Shown here piece after piece: positions 16,722 through 25,357 of a stretch of 64,000 bases of DNA (its first letter is position 1; the number at the start of each line of letters is the position of its first letter). Below the pieces are notes generated by a model. The model made no database searches. It was not told the DNA's origin and worked only from the letters and a program-made list of their open reading frames with translations. The stretch comes from UBA2377 sp964525935. GTDB lineage: Bacteria > Verrucomicrobiota > Verrucomicrobiia > Opitutales > Opitutaceae. The stretch lies in contig CAZGJZ010000012.1 in assembly GCA_964525935.1 (NCBI GenBank), positions 38,672-102,671 of the forward strand, read 5' to 3'. Both the position numbers and the translations under genes were made by a program.

Positions 16722-16859
16722 ATGGTTCAATTGGTAGAAGGAAACGAGATCGATACGTTTTGTGCGGTGTGCGCGGTCCTCATCGTCTTCGTGACGCTTC
16801 TGAGAGTATGCGACGCGTTTGCGGAGCGCCGTGCGAAACGTCGACGATTCGCCGTGTGA
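16722..16859 (+). CDS. 45-aa single-pass membrane protein
   Basis: A short gene beginning MVQLVEGNEIDTF. Residues about 14-29 form one hydrophobic segment (AVCAVLIVFVTLL) with two cysteines nearby, followed by a strongly basic tail (RRAKRRR). It has a TATA box 110 bases upstream and the usual leader, and the next gene starts 19 bases after its stop. Small tail-basic membrane proteins are common in enveloped viruses; no specific role can be named. Confidence 0.5.
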   Translation: MVQLVEGNEIDTFCAVCAVLIVFVTLLRVCDAFAERRAKRRRFAV

Positions 16860-16878
16860 TTTTCCAAACACATAAGAT

Positions 16879-18177
16879 ATGATGTTTCTTCGCGCCGCGC
16901 ATCTCAAATATCGAAAGAAAACCGTTCCCGTCATGAAGAAGGGGCGTCCCGATGAGTTGAGTTTCCCCGTCACGACCGCGAGCGGGAGACGAATCGAGAA
17001 CGCCTTCTTCGCGTGTTCCCCGCACGCGTTCAATCGAGACATTCACATCGTCGACAAGGATCCTCGAAAAAAATCTCGACGTCGACCGCGCGACGTCTTG
17101 ACTTCCCCCGTCGAGGTCGTTCGCGCGATGGTCGCCCATCCCTCCTTCGAGTTACCGCCGTCGCCGTCCTCGAAGATTTACCTCTCGAATTGCGTGAAAG
17201 TCCGGTTGGGGGCAATCAACGATTTCGAATTCCGAGACTTGTACAAGGCCCTCCCCGCGAGTAAGGACAACGACGACGACGACGGGACTCGTCTCACGAT
17301 TCTCGGCGTGTTCGCGGCGAACGCAAAGATAACGGGTGGACGAATCGGGGTGAACGTCTACATGGTGGATGAGGAGGAATCGTCGTCGCCGTCGACTCTA
17401 CTGGGGGGGAGAAAGGATTTACACATTTTCCCCGATCCGAAACTTCATTGCGTCGTCTCGAACGGACGCGGAGGGTCGGACGTTCGAACGGCGTGTTATC
17501 TTTACGACTCCACCAAACCGCGTCTCGATCACGCGATTCAAGTCCTCACGCTCTCCCACCATTGCGACCCCCCGCCCCTCTTTACGGCGCACCCCGTGTT
17601 GTGGACCGTGCCTCTGCCCGTAACGAAGAGTTCCCTCGAGTTCGGAATCGTGGACGAGAAATGCACGATTCCCGCGGACGAGACGAGGGTCGGGAAGAGA
17701 ACCGCGAGATCGCTCATCACGTTTCCGATGGGATATGCGTTTTTCGAGGCCAACACGTCGAAGCCCACCTCCGTTAAAACGACCTCCTCGAATCGTCTCC
17801 ACAACGCGTTCGTCGAGTTCTTGTTACACCCCGATTCCGACGTGCTGAGACGCTTGCACGAGAAAGAGCCGTCCGCTTCTTCTTCTTCTTCTTCACCCGG
17901 TGTGGAGACGGTGGTGAAGAGTAAGGTCTCCAAAAACGAATATTACGTCGATACGGTGATTTTCGACCAAGCGCTCGAGTGTTTCAACGCATGGTTGCGA
18001 TTGATTCGCTCGGATTTTCGACTGAATCCCCAAAATCTCCACATCTCGAGTCTCGACGTCCACGATCCCGAGGCGGTTCTCGATTTCGACGCCTACGTCG
18101 TCTACGCCCTCACCACCCCCTCATCGAGCTCCTCAACGAGTTCCTCAACGAGCTCCTCCATCACCAAACCGATTTGA
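16879..18177 (+). CDS. Unrecognised 432-aa protein next to the capsid gene
   Basis: ATG at 16879 (MM doublet), 19 bases after the preceding small gene, possibly on one transcript with it. The protein is beta-rich (KIYLSNCVKVRLG, RLTILGVFAANA) with short acidic or serine insertions and a Ser/Thr tail. There is no signal peptide or membrane segment. Its position beside the capsid gene makes a virion role, such as a triplex or tegument-like protein, possible, but nothing in the sequence proves it. Confidence 0.65.
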   Translation: MMFLRAAHLKYRKKTVPVMKKGRPDELSFPVTTASGRRIENAFFACSPHAFNRDIHIVDKDPRKKSRRRPRDVLTSPVEVVRAMVAHPSFELPPSPSSKIYLSNCVKVRLGAINDFEFRDLYKALPASKDNDDDDGTRLTILGVFAANAKITGGRIGVNVYMVDEEESSSPSTLLGGRKDLHIFPDPKLHCVVSNGRGGSDVRTACYLYDSTKPRLDHAIQVLTLSHHCDPPPLFTAHPVLWTVPLPVTKSSLEFGIVDEKCTIPADETRVGKRTARSLITFPMGYAFFEANTSKPTSVKTTSSNRLHNAFVEFLLHPDSDVLRRLHEKEPSASSSSSSPGVETVVKSKVSKNEYYVDTVIFDQALECFNAWLRLIRSDFRLNPQNLHISSLDVHDPEAVLDFDAYVVYALTTPSSSSSTSSSTSSSITKPI

Positions 18178-18378
18178 AGACGCCGCATCCGCGTTCGGTT
18201 TCAATCGATGCACCCATATTCTCACGACGCTTCCGATGACGTTTAATGAAAAGACCTCGACCGCGTCGGAATCCACGTACAATCGAGGGGGGTAGACTTC
18301 CGTGGGCGATTGGGTAGTTGTGGAGGAGGAGGAAGTAGAGGATGCATTTACATTATCATTCTTCGAGTCGATCTCCAT
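18145..18378 (-). CDS. Possible small 77-aa protein
   Basis: An ATG-started frame in the gap between two plus-strand genes, overlapping the 3' end of gene 16879-18177 by 33 bases. The central stretch (LYVDSDAVEVFSLNVIGSVVRIWVH) looks protein-like. No clear promoter or A-rich leader is visible, so it may not be expressed. Confidence 0.25.
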   Translation of the reverse strand: MEIDSKNDNVNASSTSSSSTTTQSPTEVYPPRLYVDSDAVEVFSLNVIGSVVRIWVHRLKPNADAASSNRFGDGGAR

Positions 18379-18426
18379 ACAATTCCACGCGTTCGTCGTT
18401 ACTCGCTTCCCCGCTCACGCAAAGCG

Positions 18427-19131
18427 ATGTCGCTGGGGTCGCGCGTGCGCGCCGAGGCCGAGCGCGTGCGTCGCGAGCGCGAGGAGACGACGAAAACGGC
18501 GAATCTCTACAAGGAAATCGCGACCGCGAAATCGGAGCTCCAGCAAATAATGGACGAGATCGAGAGTTTGGTTGTGAGCGGGAAGAGTGGGACGTTTCTC
18601 AACCAAGAGCTCCGGATGTTGTTGAATCGCGCGCTGATGAAACGAAAGTTGCTCTCGACGCATCAACAGGCGCTGATGGCGAGCGAGAGCACGGCCACGA
18701 TGCGCGCGACCGCCCAATCCATGAGCGACTCCATCAACATGATGCGCGAGGCGACGCGCGAGGCGAATCGCGCGGCCGCCTCCGCGAAACCCCAGGAGAT
18801 CCTCAAACTCCAACACGACCTCATCCGCGCGATGGAATCGCTGAAGACGACGAGCGAATACGCGGAGAAGGCGAGCGCCTCGATGTTCTCCGAGGGGGAA
18901 AAGGTGAACGACGAGAAAGAGTTGGAAAACATCCTTGAGGAGATCCGCGATCGCGCGGCGCTTCGCCAGACCGAGGCCATGAGCACCGCGCCCTCCACGC
19001 GCCTCGGCGGCTCGGTCGATCACGCCTCCAACATCGCCTCGACCGTATCGTCAACCGCCGATCGACTCGCATGGTTACCCGCCGTTTCCTCCTCCTCCTC
19101 CTCCTCATCTTCCTCTTCTCCATCCTCATAG
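18427..19131 (+). CDS. ESCRT-III-like protein (Vps2/CHMP type) with MIM1-like tail
   Basis: A 234-aa protein; the start MSLGSRVRAE at 18427 matches the way CHMP2 proteins begin. Residues 10-50 form a first long helix, SGKSG gives the usual turn, and residues 58-150 are two further helices (ELRMLLNRALMKRK ... SMSDSINMMREAT). The KPQEI step and an acidic helix follow, as in Vps2/CHMP proteins. Residues 209-217 (STADRLAWL) fit the core of the MIM1 motif (RLxxL) that binds the Vps4 MIT domain. ESCRT-III subunits polymerise into membrane-cutting spirals that Vps4 disassembles. Its last 112 bases overlap the convergent primase gene. The assignment is by pattern and helix layout. Confidence 0.65.
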   Translation: MSLGSRVRAEAERVRREREETTKTANLYKEIATAKSELQQIMDEIESLVVSGKSGTFLNQELRMLLNRALMKRKLLSTHQQALMASESTATMRATAQSMSDSINMMREATREANRAAASAKPQEILKLQHDLIRAMESLKTTSEYAEKASASMFSEGEKVNDEKELENILEEIRDRAALRQTEAMSTAPSTRLGGSVDHASNIASTVSSTADRLAWLPAVSSSSSSSSSSSPSS

Positions 19132-20351
19132 TCTTCCTCTTCTTCTTCTTCAAGGGGAGGAGGAGGTCTCTGTAAGAGCTCGTCGCATACGGCGCGCATC
19201 ACGTCCTCGTAAATCGAGAGGGTGAAATCCGGACCGGGCCACGTGTAGCGATGACAATCCATCGCGTCCGCACAGTTGAATCGCGCGTGAACGCGGATCG
19301 CGTAGAAGAACCCGTCCCCGAACTCCCCGACGTACGGTAACGTCACGTGGAAATAAGTCTTGTTGCTGGTGTGAATCGCGCCCTTGTTCGGACACACCAC
19401 GTTTCCGAGAATGTACTCCAATCGCGTCGTGACGTTTTCGGTGAGAAGGATCTTGACGGGACTCAGAATCGTGTAATCGCATTGCTTTATCCACGTCTCC
19501 ACGACGTCGCACACCTCACGAAGAAACGAGTTCGTGTAGACGCCCACGCCCTCGTCGTTTCCCCCTGCGGTCCCTCCGGTCCCTCCGGTCGTGGTGGTGA
19601 CCGACGACGATCTCTTCGAGCGCGGGGCCGTGACGGGGAAGATCGAGGGGAGTATCGCATCGTCAAACGTCCAATTCTGGAGAAACCCCGCCTCCATCGC
19701 GTCCCAATCGACCACGTCCCGTCTCACGACGCGCGTTCTCGGATCGAACGACCATTGCGGGGGCTTATCGACGTTTCCGTTTTTCTCGTCGTTCGCGGTG
19801 GAATAGGGGAGTCGAAGCGATTTTCGATTCCCCCCCGAGTACATCCCCACATCAATCAGACCGCTTTTCTCGGGGGGGAGGGCGGAGACGACGCAATGCT
19901 CGATGAAGGCGCGAAGGTGGTGGACGTTTTCGAAAAACGCGCGAAACACGATGTGCTGCGAGGACTTGGTGCTTCGTGACCCGTCGAAGCGAACGGGGTC
20001 GCCCACTTCCACGTTGTAACACTCCATGATTTTCGATCGCGTCAACGCCACGATCTCGTCGGCCGCATCCAAAAACGTCTCCAAACTCATCTCCTCCGTC
20101 GAGCGTTCCAAATCCATGTAGAGCTTGATGGGGGTATCGTCGAAGATGCGCTCGTGACACCGTCGCTCGAGGGGGGGAAGCGTCTTGTACCAACTCAAGA
20201 AGGCGTCGTAGGACCCCACGAGGAATTGGCGTTTACACGTTCCCGGACGCCACTCTTTGGAGAAGACCGGCATGTGTCGGAACCCCTTGGAAACGATGTA
20301 CTCCTCCGCGGCCTTGTTGGTTTTGAATCGAACGAGTTCCTTCGCATCCAT
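19020..20351 (-). CDS. PrimPol-type DNA primase (AEP superfamily)
   Basis: A 443-aa protein, ATG at 20351. The catalytic motifs of archaeo-eukaryotic primases are in order: YMDLE with metal-binding Asp80 and Glu82; SxH (Ser131-Gln132-His133) in SSQHIVF; and IDVGMYSGGNR with Asp167, Asn175 and Arg176. A zinc-type motif follows (CPNKGAIH, then CADAMDC), matching the Cys-x6-His plus two Cys layout of PrimPol and the herpesvirus UL52 primase. It would make primers for viral DNA synthesis, or act in damage tolerance. The final 50 residues are acidic. The promoter carries TTAAATAAGAGACG, shared with gene 34833-35432. Confidence 0.9.
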   Translation of the reverse strand: MDAKELVRFKTNKAAEEYIVSKGFRHMPVFSKEWRPGTCKRQFLVGSYDAFLSWYKTLPPLERRCHERIFDDTPIKLYMDLERSTEEMSLETFLDAADEIVALTRSKIMECYNVEVGDPVRFDGSRSTKSSQHIVFRAFFENVHHLRAFIEHCVVSALPPEKSGLIDVGMYSGGNRKSLRLPYSTANDEKNGNVDKPPQWSFDPRTRVVRRDVVDWDAMEAGFLQNWTFDDAILPSIFPVTAPRSKRSSSVTTTTGGTGGTAGGNDEGVGVYTNSFLREVCDVVETWIKQCDYTILSPVKILLTENVTTRLEYILGNVVCPNKGAIHTSNKTYFHVTLPYVGEFGDGFFYAIRVHARFNCADAMDCHRYTWPGPDFTLSIYEDVMRAVCDELLQRPPPPLEEEEEEDYEDGEEEDEEEEEEETAGNHASRSAVDDTVEAMLEA

Positions 20352-20384
20352 GTTTGTTTTTGTTTTGTTGAGTGAGATGACGCG

Positions 20385-20400
20385 CGTCTCTTATTTAATT
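20385..20400 (-). promoter_or_regulatory. Shared promoter motif of the primase gene
   Basis: AATTAAATAAGAGACG on the minus strand, 34-49 bases upstream of the primase ATG. Its last 14 bases are identical to those at 35442-35457, upstream of another gene. Confidence 0.5.
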
Positions 20401-20419
20401 TTTGTGTTTTTATTATCTC

Positions 20420-21082
20420 TTACAAAATGACGCACGCACACGCCGGCTCCTCCTCTTCATCCTCCATTTCATCTGCATGAATAACGTGGTCGCCGTTCGT
20501 GCCGTGTCTGCCGAAAGTCTCCATCGTCCACTGCATGATTTCCGACGTTTTCGGCACTCTAGGCCATGCCTTCAATCGATGTCTGAATACGGGATCGGGA
20601 TATTTTTTCATTAACGCTCTGTGCTTTTCAGAATTGTCGTCGTTTATTAAGCCGTATTTCGTCACTTGCATGATGATGCTTATTGCCTGTCGAGTGTGAA
20701 CGCCGTAGATGTAAATTCCACTGCCTGGATTGACTTCATGCGTCGTCTTCCGCTCCTCGTCACTGAGGAACAACAAACCGTGCTCAGACACCAATTTATT
20801 GGTCGGATTGTTCATCCATGCCATAGCCATACGGTAAGCGCGATTCACGTCTTGATTCTCGTCGTCCCCAACCCCAGCCATGCGTTTCGCATCCCGGCCG
20901 TAGATGTTGACCCCCGAGTCGTCCTCCATCTCACCCGTGGCGTCCTCCATCACCTCGTCGTCATCCCCATCCATTCCGGAACTTTCGTATCGAGGTGAGG
21001 ATACCATGTCGCCGTAGCGTCGCTTGCTGCCGGAAGGCGGACCGGAAGGCGGACCGGAAGGCGGACCGAACGGGTAATTCAT
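20420..21082 (-). CDS. CaaX-tailed protein, 220 aa, paralogue of the right-edge gene
   Basis: Starts at ATG 21082 (MNYPFGPPSG) after AAAAATAAGAAA. The N-terminus has three GPPS repeats and SGSKRR. The middle is acidic, and residues about 95-185 form a domain with AWMNNPTNKL, LSDEER and GIYIYGVHTRQA. The tail ends CACVIL, where CVIL is a CaaX box whose final Leu predicts geranylgeranylation, so the protein should be membrane-attached from the cytosolic side. The gene reaching the right edge (63321-64000) has the same layout and ends CACTIS. Function unknown. Codon use is more AT-rich than in the primase. Confidence 0.7.
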   Translation of the reverse strand: MNYPFGPPSGPPSGPPSGSKRRYGDMVSSPRYESSGMDGDDDEVMEDATGEMEDDSGVNIYGRDAKRMAGVGDDENQDVNRAYRMAMAWMNNPTNKLVSEHGLLFLSDEERKTTHEVNPGSGIYIYGVHTRQAISIIMQVTKYGLINDDNSEKHRALMKKYPDPVFRHRLKAWPRVPKTSEIMQWTMETFGRHGTNGDHVIHADEMEDEEEEPACACVIL

Positions 21083-21157
21083 TTTCTTATTTTTATTTTT
21101 TTGGGGGTATCTCGACTCCCCCGATTTAAACACTCGCGTTACCCGACTTCGCTCCCA

Positions 21158-21976
21158 TCACCACACTAACGCGCCTTCATGATATCGACTTCCGGCCTCT
21201 TTCCAATCGGCGCAAACTTCCTTGTCGAACGTAATCCCCGCGACCCTCGCGCTCACGACCGCGTCCTTGTAGTTCTCCTCGATCTTTTCCTCGTCCGGTT
21301 CATACATGATGTCGAAATTCGGCCACCACACACACGTCTCCTTCGTCTCCTTCTCATCCACGGCGAGGGGATGATCCCACGTCATCTTGTATTTCCCCGT
21401 ATCGGCATAACGAGCGCGCTCGATGTCGATGCCGTGAAGCGCGGGGACTTGGAGGTTGATGTCGGTGAGAAGGTAGGCTAATCGCGGTCTCGCGTCCATC
21501 CCCTTTCGCTTCTCGAGCGTGATGGAGTTTAAGACGTGATGGTCCTTGAACGCGGTGGAAGTGTAGTAGAATTTCTTCCCAAGGTGCGGGTCGTCGACCA
21601 TCTCGGTGTTCTCGGGTTCCTGCATGAGCTTCTCGAAGGCCTCCGGGTAGAAATCCTCTTTCGGAAGACCCACATACCATCGAACGCGATCGACGCCGTT
21701 GTCACTCTCCTCGTAATGACACACGATGGGAAGCGTGCGCTCGTACACCAAGAGAGGCACCCCGCTCTTCGCGCTCTCGATCACGATGCGAATGTAAACG
21801 TGAGTTCGGCGCTCCTCGTCCGTAATCGGGAAGTGGAGGTGATGGTGGGTGAAGAAGTCGCCGGAGTCGAGGCGGATGGCGTTCGCTCTCGGCGCGAGGC
21901 GCGCGCGTTTGGGCACCGTCGTCTCCTCCTCCTCCTCCTCCTCCACTTTGGTGTGTTCGGGTTTTTCGGTTTGCAT
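21158..21976 (-). CDS. 272-aa beta-rich protein, possible capsid accessory subunit
   Basis: Starts at ATG 21976 (MQTEKPEHTKV); frame upstream of it is low-complexity. After an acidic/basic N-terminus (EEEEEEE, KRAR), residues about 55-250 are beta-rich without low-complexity inserts (VYIRIVIESAK, VRWYVGLPKEDFYP, WDHPLAVDEKE). That style resembles the capsid protein and the protein at 60554-61660 rather than the disordered proteins around it. A triplex-type role is a guess from style and from the presence of other virion genes. It is divergent from the RNase H gene. Confidence 0.6.
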   Translation of the reverse strand: MQTEKPEHTKVEEEEEEETTVPKRARLAPRANAIRLDSGDFFTHHHLHFPITDEERRTHVYIRIVIESAKSGVPLLVYERTLPIVCHYEESDNGVDRVRWYVGLPKEDFYPEAFEKLMQEPENTEMVDDPHLGKKFYYTSTAFKDHHVLNSITLEKRKGMDARPRLAYLLTDINLQVPALHGIDIERARYADTGKYKMTWDHPLAVDEKETKETCVWWPNFDIMYEPDEEKIEENYKDAVVSARVAGITFDKEVCADWKEAGSRYHEGALVW

Positions 21977-22125
21977 GGTTTGGGTTTGTGGGGAGGGAGA
22001 GTGGTGGGATGGGTGGGAGTTGAAAAAAATTGTGATTTTATTTTTGGGTTTTGGATCGTACACAAACAAAAACAAAAAACAAAAATAAAACCCGCCACAC
22101 GCCCCCAAACCAAAAATAGAAAAAA

Positions 22126-22638
22126 ATGGTATTCAAATTCAAACTCTTCGTGGACGGCGCGTGTCCCGGGAATCCGGGACCGGGGGGTTCCGGCATCGTC
22201 ATAATGGACGAGAACGATGACGAGGTATACTCCGAGGCTAAATTCGTGGGAGAGAGGACCACCAACAACGTCGCGGAGTATACCGCGATGGCGATCGGGT
22301 TGAAACGGTGTGCGGATCGAGAAATCGAGAATTTGGAGGTCAACACCGACTCAAAGTTGATGGTGGGGCAATTGGGGTATCTCCCCGGTCGGCCTCCCTT
22401 CAAGGTGAATGCCGTGAATCTCCAACCCCTTCACGCCGAGTGCAAAAAACAACTCAAACGATTCAAGAAAGTCCACGTTCAATGGATCCCGCGCGAACTG
22501 AACAAGAACGCCGATCGCATGGCAAATCTCGCCGTGAAACTCCGACGAGATACCGTCGTGGAGCCGGAGACTAAAAAGGTGGAGGAAGCGGAAGAGGAGG
22601 AGGGAACGAAGCGCGTGAAATTATCAACCGTCGAATGA
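22126..22638 (+). CDS. Ribonuclease H (RNase HI type)
   Basis: A 170-aa protein, ATG at 22126 after AGAAAAAA. It has the RNase HI active site in order: Asp10 in FVDGACPGNPGPGG, Glu51 in TNNVAEYTA, Asp74 in NTDSKL, and a late Asp in NKNADRMAN. The G-x-N-P-G-P-G-G loop is typical of the archaeal/plant-like subgroup. It cleaves RNA in RNA-DNA hybrids, for example primers made by the primase encoded nearby. An acidic/basic tail of 30 residues follows the domain (KKVEEAEEEE, KRVK), possibly a nuclear localisation signal. Confidence 0.95.
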   Translation: MVFKFKLFVDGACPGNPGPGGSGIVIMDENDDEVYSEAKFVGERTTNNVAEYTAMAIGLKRCADREIENLEVNTDSKLMVGQLGYLPGRPPFKVNAVNLQPLHAECKKQLKRFKKVHVQWIPRELNKNADRMANLAVKLRRDTVVEPETKKVEEAEEEEGTKRVKLSTVE

Positions 22639-22664
22639 ATCAAACATCAATCAATCAAAAAAAC

Positions 22665-23447
22665 ATGAACGGTGATCTTCTCGCCGCATGGACCCTCTCC
22701 CCGAACGAATATCGTCTTTACACTCGACAAAAGCGATGGTTGCGGCGGGACGTCTTCGTCGCGGCCAATACCAAATGGAACGTCGTTACCACGATGTTCC
22801 AAACGCATCCGTGGTATCGCATACGCTCAAATGGCGGTAGAGGGGATGGTGGAGGGGGAGGAGGGGGAATGTGGACGAGTCTCGCGACGCACGCGTTACA
22901 TCATTCGATGGTTCTCCCTCACATCGCGGCCGTCGCCTCGACGTGCGTCCTCGATACCGTTTCTCACCACGAGATCCTTCGCCCCTTCGTCGCGATTCGA
23001 ACGGCGCTTGCGAATTGGGACGGGGTCTCACCCGGTATAGCCGCGGTATTGGTATGCGAGGTGAATCGCGCGCGGAAAGTGGTGGAACGCGTGAGACTCG
23101 CCTACAAGCGAACGCGAGACGAACGGTTCCGGTTCGTGCGAGAACGATTCCTCGCCTCCACCACCACCGTTCGCGGCCATCTGTTCGACGACACGTATTT
23201 CGAGACGATCGAGGACGTGGCGTTCGAGACGGGGAAAGGAACCCCCGAGTTCCTCGCCGCGATCGCACACGTACGAGGCCAATGGAAATGGGGGAATTTT
23301 GAATCGGTTCCGAGCGTTCGGTACGAATACGCCCTGGCGTTCCCCACGCTTCTGGATGCATCTTCCACCAAGCGGAAAGACGGGGGAGGTGGTGAAGGAG
23401 GAGATCACGTGATTCTGTTGAATTGGTTCACGCCCTCGCTCATGTGA
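22665..23447 (+). CDS. Unrecognised 260-aa basic protein
   Basis: I choose ATG 22665 because AATCAAAAAAAC directly precedes it; an in-frame ATG at 22635 overlaps the RNase H stop (ATGA) and would add ten residues. The protein is helical and basic (RLYTRQKRWLRRD, KVVERVRLAYKRTRDERFRFVRERF) with a glycine run near residues 57-68 and another near the end. It has no recognised domain. Close spacing to RNase H suggests a role in nucleic-acid metabolism, but this is only context. Confidence 0.6.
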   Translation: MNGDLLAAWTLSPNEYRLYTRQKRWLRRDVFVAANTKWNVVTTMFQTHPWYRIRSNGGRGDGGGGGGGMWTSLATHALHHSMVLPHIAAVASTCVLDTVSHHEILRPFVAIRTALANWDGVSPGIAAVLVCEVNRARKVVERVRLAYKRTRDERFRFVRERFLASTTTVRGHLFDDTYFETIEDVAFETGKGTPEFLAAIAHVRGQWKWGNFESVPSVRYEYALAFPTLLDASSTKRKDGGGGEGGDHVILLNWFTPSLM

Positions 23448-23512
23448 GTGAACTTGATTGATTCTTAAGAGTATGTTTCACACCTCGCGTCGTGAATAAA
23501 AAATCGAATAAA

Positions 23513-25312
23513 ATGGAGAGCACCTTGAAGTTGAATTGTAACTGGTTGAGGGATCAACAAGCAGCTGAGATCGTTGAAAACATCAACAAGAGTCTGAGAC
23601 CCGTCGAGCTGACCATCGGTGCGCCAAACCACTTTCTCGTCGAAGACGAAGAGACGACGCGCGCGTTAATCACCATCCTCAACAACCCATCCACAAAAGA
23701 AAAGCTCAAGTCGTTGGTGGTGAAATACGTGCGGCCGTTGAATGATGCGTTCGAAAGTCTCGGTCTCGTCTTGAGGGACAACACAACGCTGGAAACGTTG
23801 GAATTGAAAGCATGCATGTATCGCAATGATCCGCCCGATTCTATGTTCGACGCGTTAGAAAGCAACACGACACTAAAAAAGCTGATTTTCGAAAGTTGCA
23901 TGCTCTCACAACCGCAAATCGATAAACTCGGAACCATGTTGAGGAATCCAGAAACGAAATTGGAAACGCTCGTTTTGAACAATATCTTCCTCAACAACAT
24001 GGACATTACATCCATCGCCGAAGCACTCGTCCATAACCAAACGTTAAAAACGTTTGGTTTTTATAGATCAATCGAAAACGGACTCAAAAAACTTGCTTCG
24101 GCGTTATCCGTGAATCAAACGTTACAAGTGCTTCATTTTTCTTTATACCGCGTACCAAACAGCAGTGCATTGGGTAATGACGTCATACGAAACGCGAAAT
24201 GGGTGCATGAGATTAAGTTTGCCGAGAACTTATTTGAACCTGGAATGGCGGCATTCGGTTACGCGTTGGCGAATCACACGAGGTTGAAGACTCTGATAGT
24301 TGATGAAAGTCACTTTGTAAGCGCATCACCGTCGGACTTTAAACCGTTCATGGACGGCTTGCGAACGAGCAGGTCGCTGGAAGAGTTGCGTCTTCCGAAT
24401 TGTTCCGCATCAAGTCCGGACTTTTTTCCGGCGCTCGCCAAGGCCGTGGGCTCGAATACCTCGTTAAAATCGCTGGTGCTCGACGGATGTCGCATCCACG
24501 ATTTCAAGAGAATTGACATGAACGATTTCTTCGACGGGGTGCGATCCAACCGATCGTTGGTGAATCTGTCACTGAAGTACTGTTACCTCACACCCCTGAT
24601 GGGACGACGCGGAGGATTCGCCGAGTTTTTGAGCAGCAACTCGGCGCTACGCCGACTTTGTTTGACCCAGAATGATATCGGGGAAGAATGCATCCACACT
24701 ATCGCCTATGCGCTGAAAACGAACAAAACGACATTGAAATATTTGGACTTATCGAATTGTGACATCGATCCGAAGAACGGGGAAATCCTGGCGACGATGG
24801 TGCGCACGAACCGGACGTTGAAACGCCTGAATTTGGATGGGAACAACGATTTAAACAATGATACCGCCGTCGCGTTCGCGAACGCGTTAATGCATAACAC
24901 CACGTTGGAAGACTTGCGTTTATCCAGTACGTCAATTAACGATGGGGGTGTCGTTCCGATCGCAAAGGTTCTCTTCGGCTCCAACCGAACGTTGAAACGA
25001 TTGAGTTTATGGACATACGGAATCGGTGCGCCTGCGGATACGGAATTACGAGAGGCGATTCGCGCCAATACGACGTTGGACCAAATATTGCTTAATGGTG
25101 ACGATTCCGAGTATGAAGACGAGTTCGCCCTTCGAAATATGAGATTGGCGGGCACGACGGCCGCGGCGGCGAGGCGACCGTACTTGTCGCAACGTCCCCT
25201 CGATCGGATTGCGCAATTCGCGCTTCCACCCCATAAATACGACGAATGGCATCGTCGGAAAGACGAAGAGGAAGAAGAGGAAACGAACGTAGGGGGGTGT
25301 TTGATTTTTTAG
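23513..25312 (+). CDS. Leucine-rich-repeat protein with CaaX tail, copy 1
   Basis: A 599-aa protein from ATG 23513. The N-terminal module (AAEIVENINKSLRPVEL) is shared with the other LRR proteins of the window. Residues about 40-530 are ribonuclease-inhibitor-type leucine-rich repeats of about 28 residues, with recurring NTTLETLEL and ALxxN phrases. The tail GGCLIF ends in a CaaX box (CLIF), predicting prenylation and membrane attachment. LRR arrays bind proteins; the partner is unknown. It starts an array of three tandem genes that are visibly more AT-rich than their neighbours. Confidence 0.85.
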   Translation: MESTLKLNCNWLRDQQAAEIVENINKSLRPVELTIGAPNHFLVEDEETTRALITILNNPSTKEKLKSLVVKYVRPLNDAFESLGLVLRDNTTLETLELKACMYRNDPPDSMFDALESNTTLKKLIFESCMLSQPQIDKLGTMLRNPETKLETLVLNNIFLNNMDITSIAEALVHNQTLKTFGFYRSIENGLKKLASALSVNQTLQVLHFSLYRVPNSSALGNDVIRNAKWVHEIKFAENLFEPGMAAFGYALANHTRLKTLIVDESHFVSASPSDFKPFMDGLRTSRSLEELRLPNCSASSPDFFPALAKAVGSNTSLKSLVLDGCRIHDFKRIDMNDFFDGVRSNRSLVNLSLKYCYLTPLMGRRGGFAEFLSSNSALRRLCLTQNDIGEECIHTIAYALKTNKTTLKYLDLSNCDIDPKNGEILATMVRTNRTLKRLNLDGNNDLNNDTAVAFANALMHNTTLEDLRLSSTSINDGGVVPIAKVLFGSNRTLKRLSLWTYGIGAPADTELREAIRANTTLDQILLNGDDSEYEDEFALRNMRLAGTTAAAARRPYLSQRPLDRIAQFALPPHKYDEWHRRKDEEEEEETNVGGCLIF

Positions 25313-25340
25313 AGGTATGATATTTGGGCGTCGAAAATAA

Positions 25341-25353
25341 TCACAAATAAAAC
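25341..25353 (+). promoter_or_regulatory. LRR-gene leader motif
   Basis: TCACAAATAAAAC just upstream of ATG 25358. It is part of an almost identical intergenic sequence (25304-25357 and 27281-27335) between the LRR genes, and also occurs before 33373 and 34773 on the minus strand. Confidence 0.5.
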
Positions 25354-25357
25354 AATA

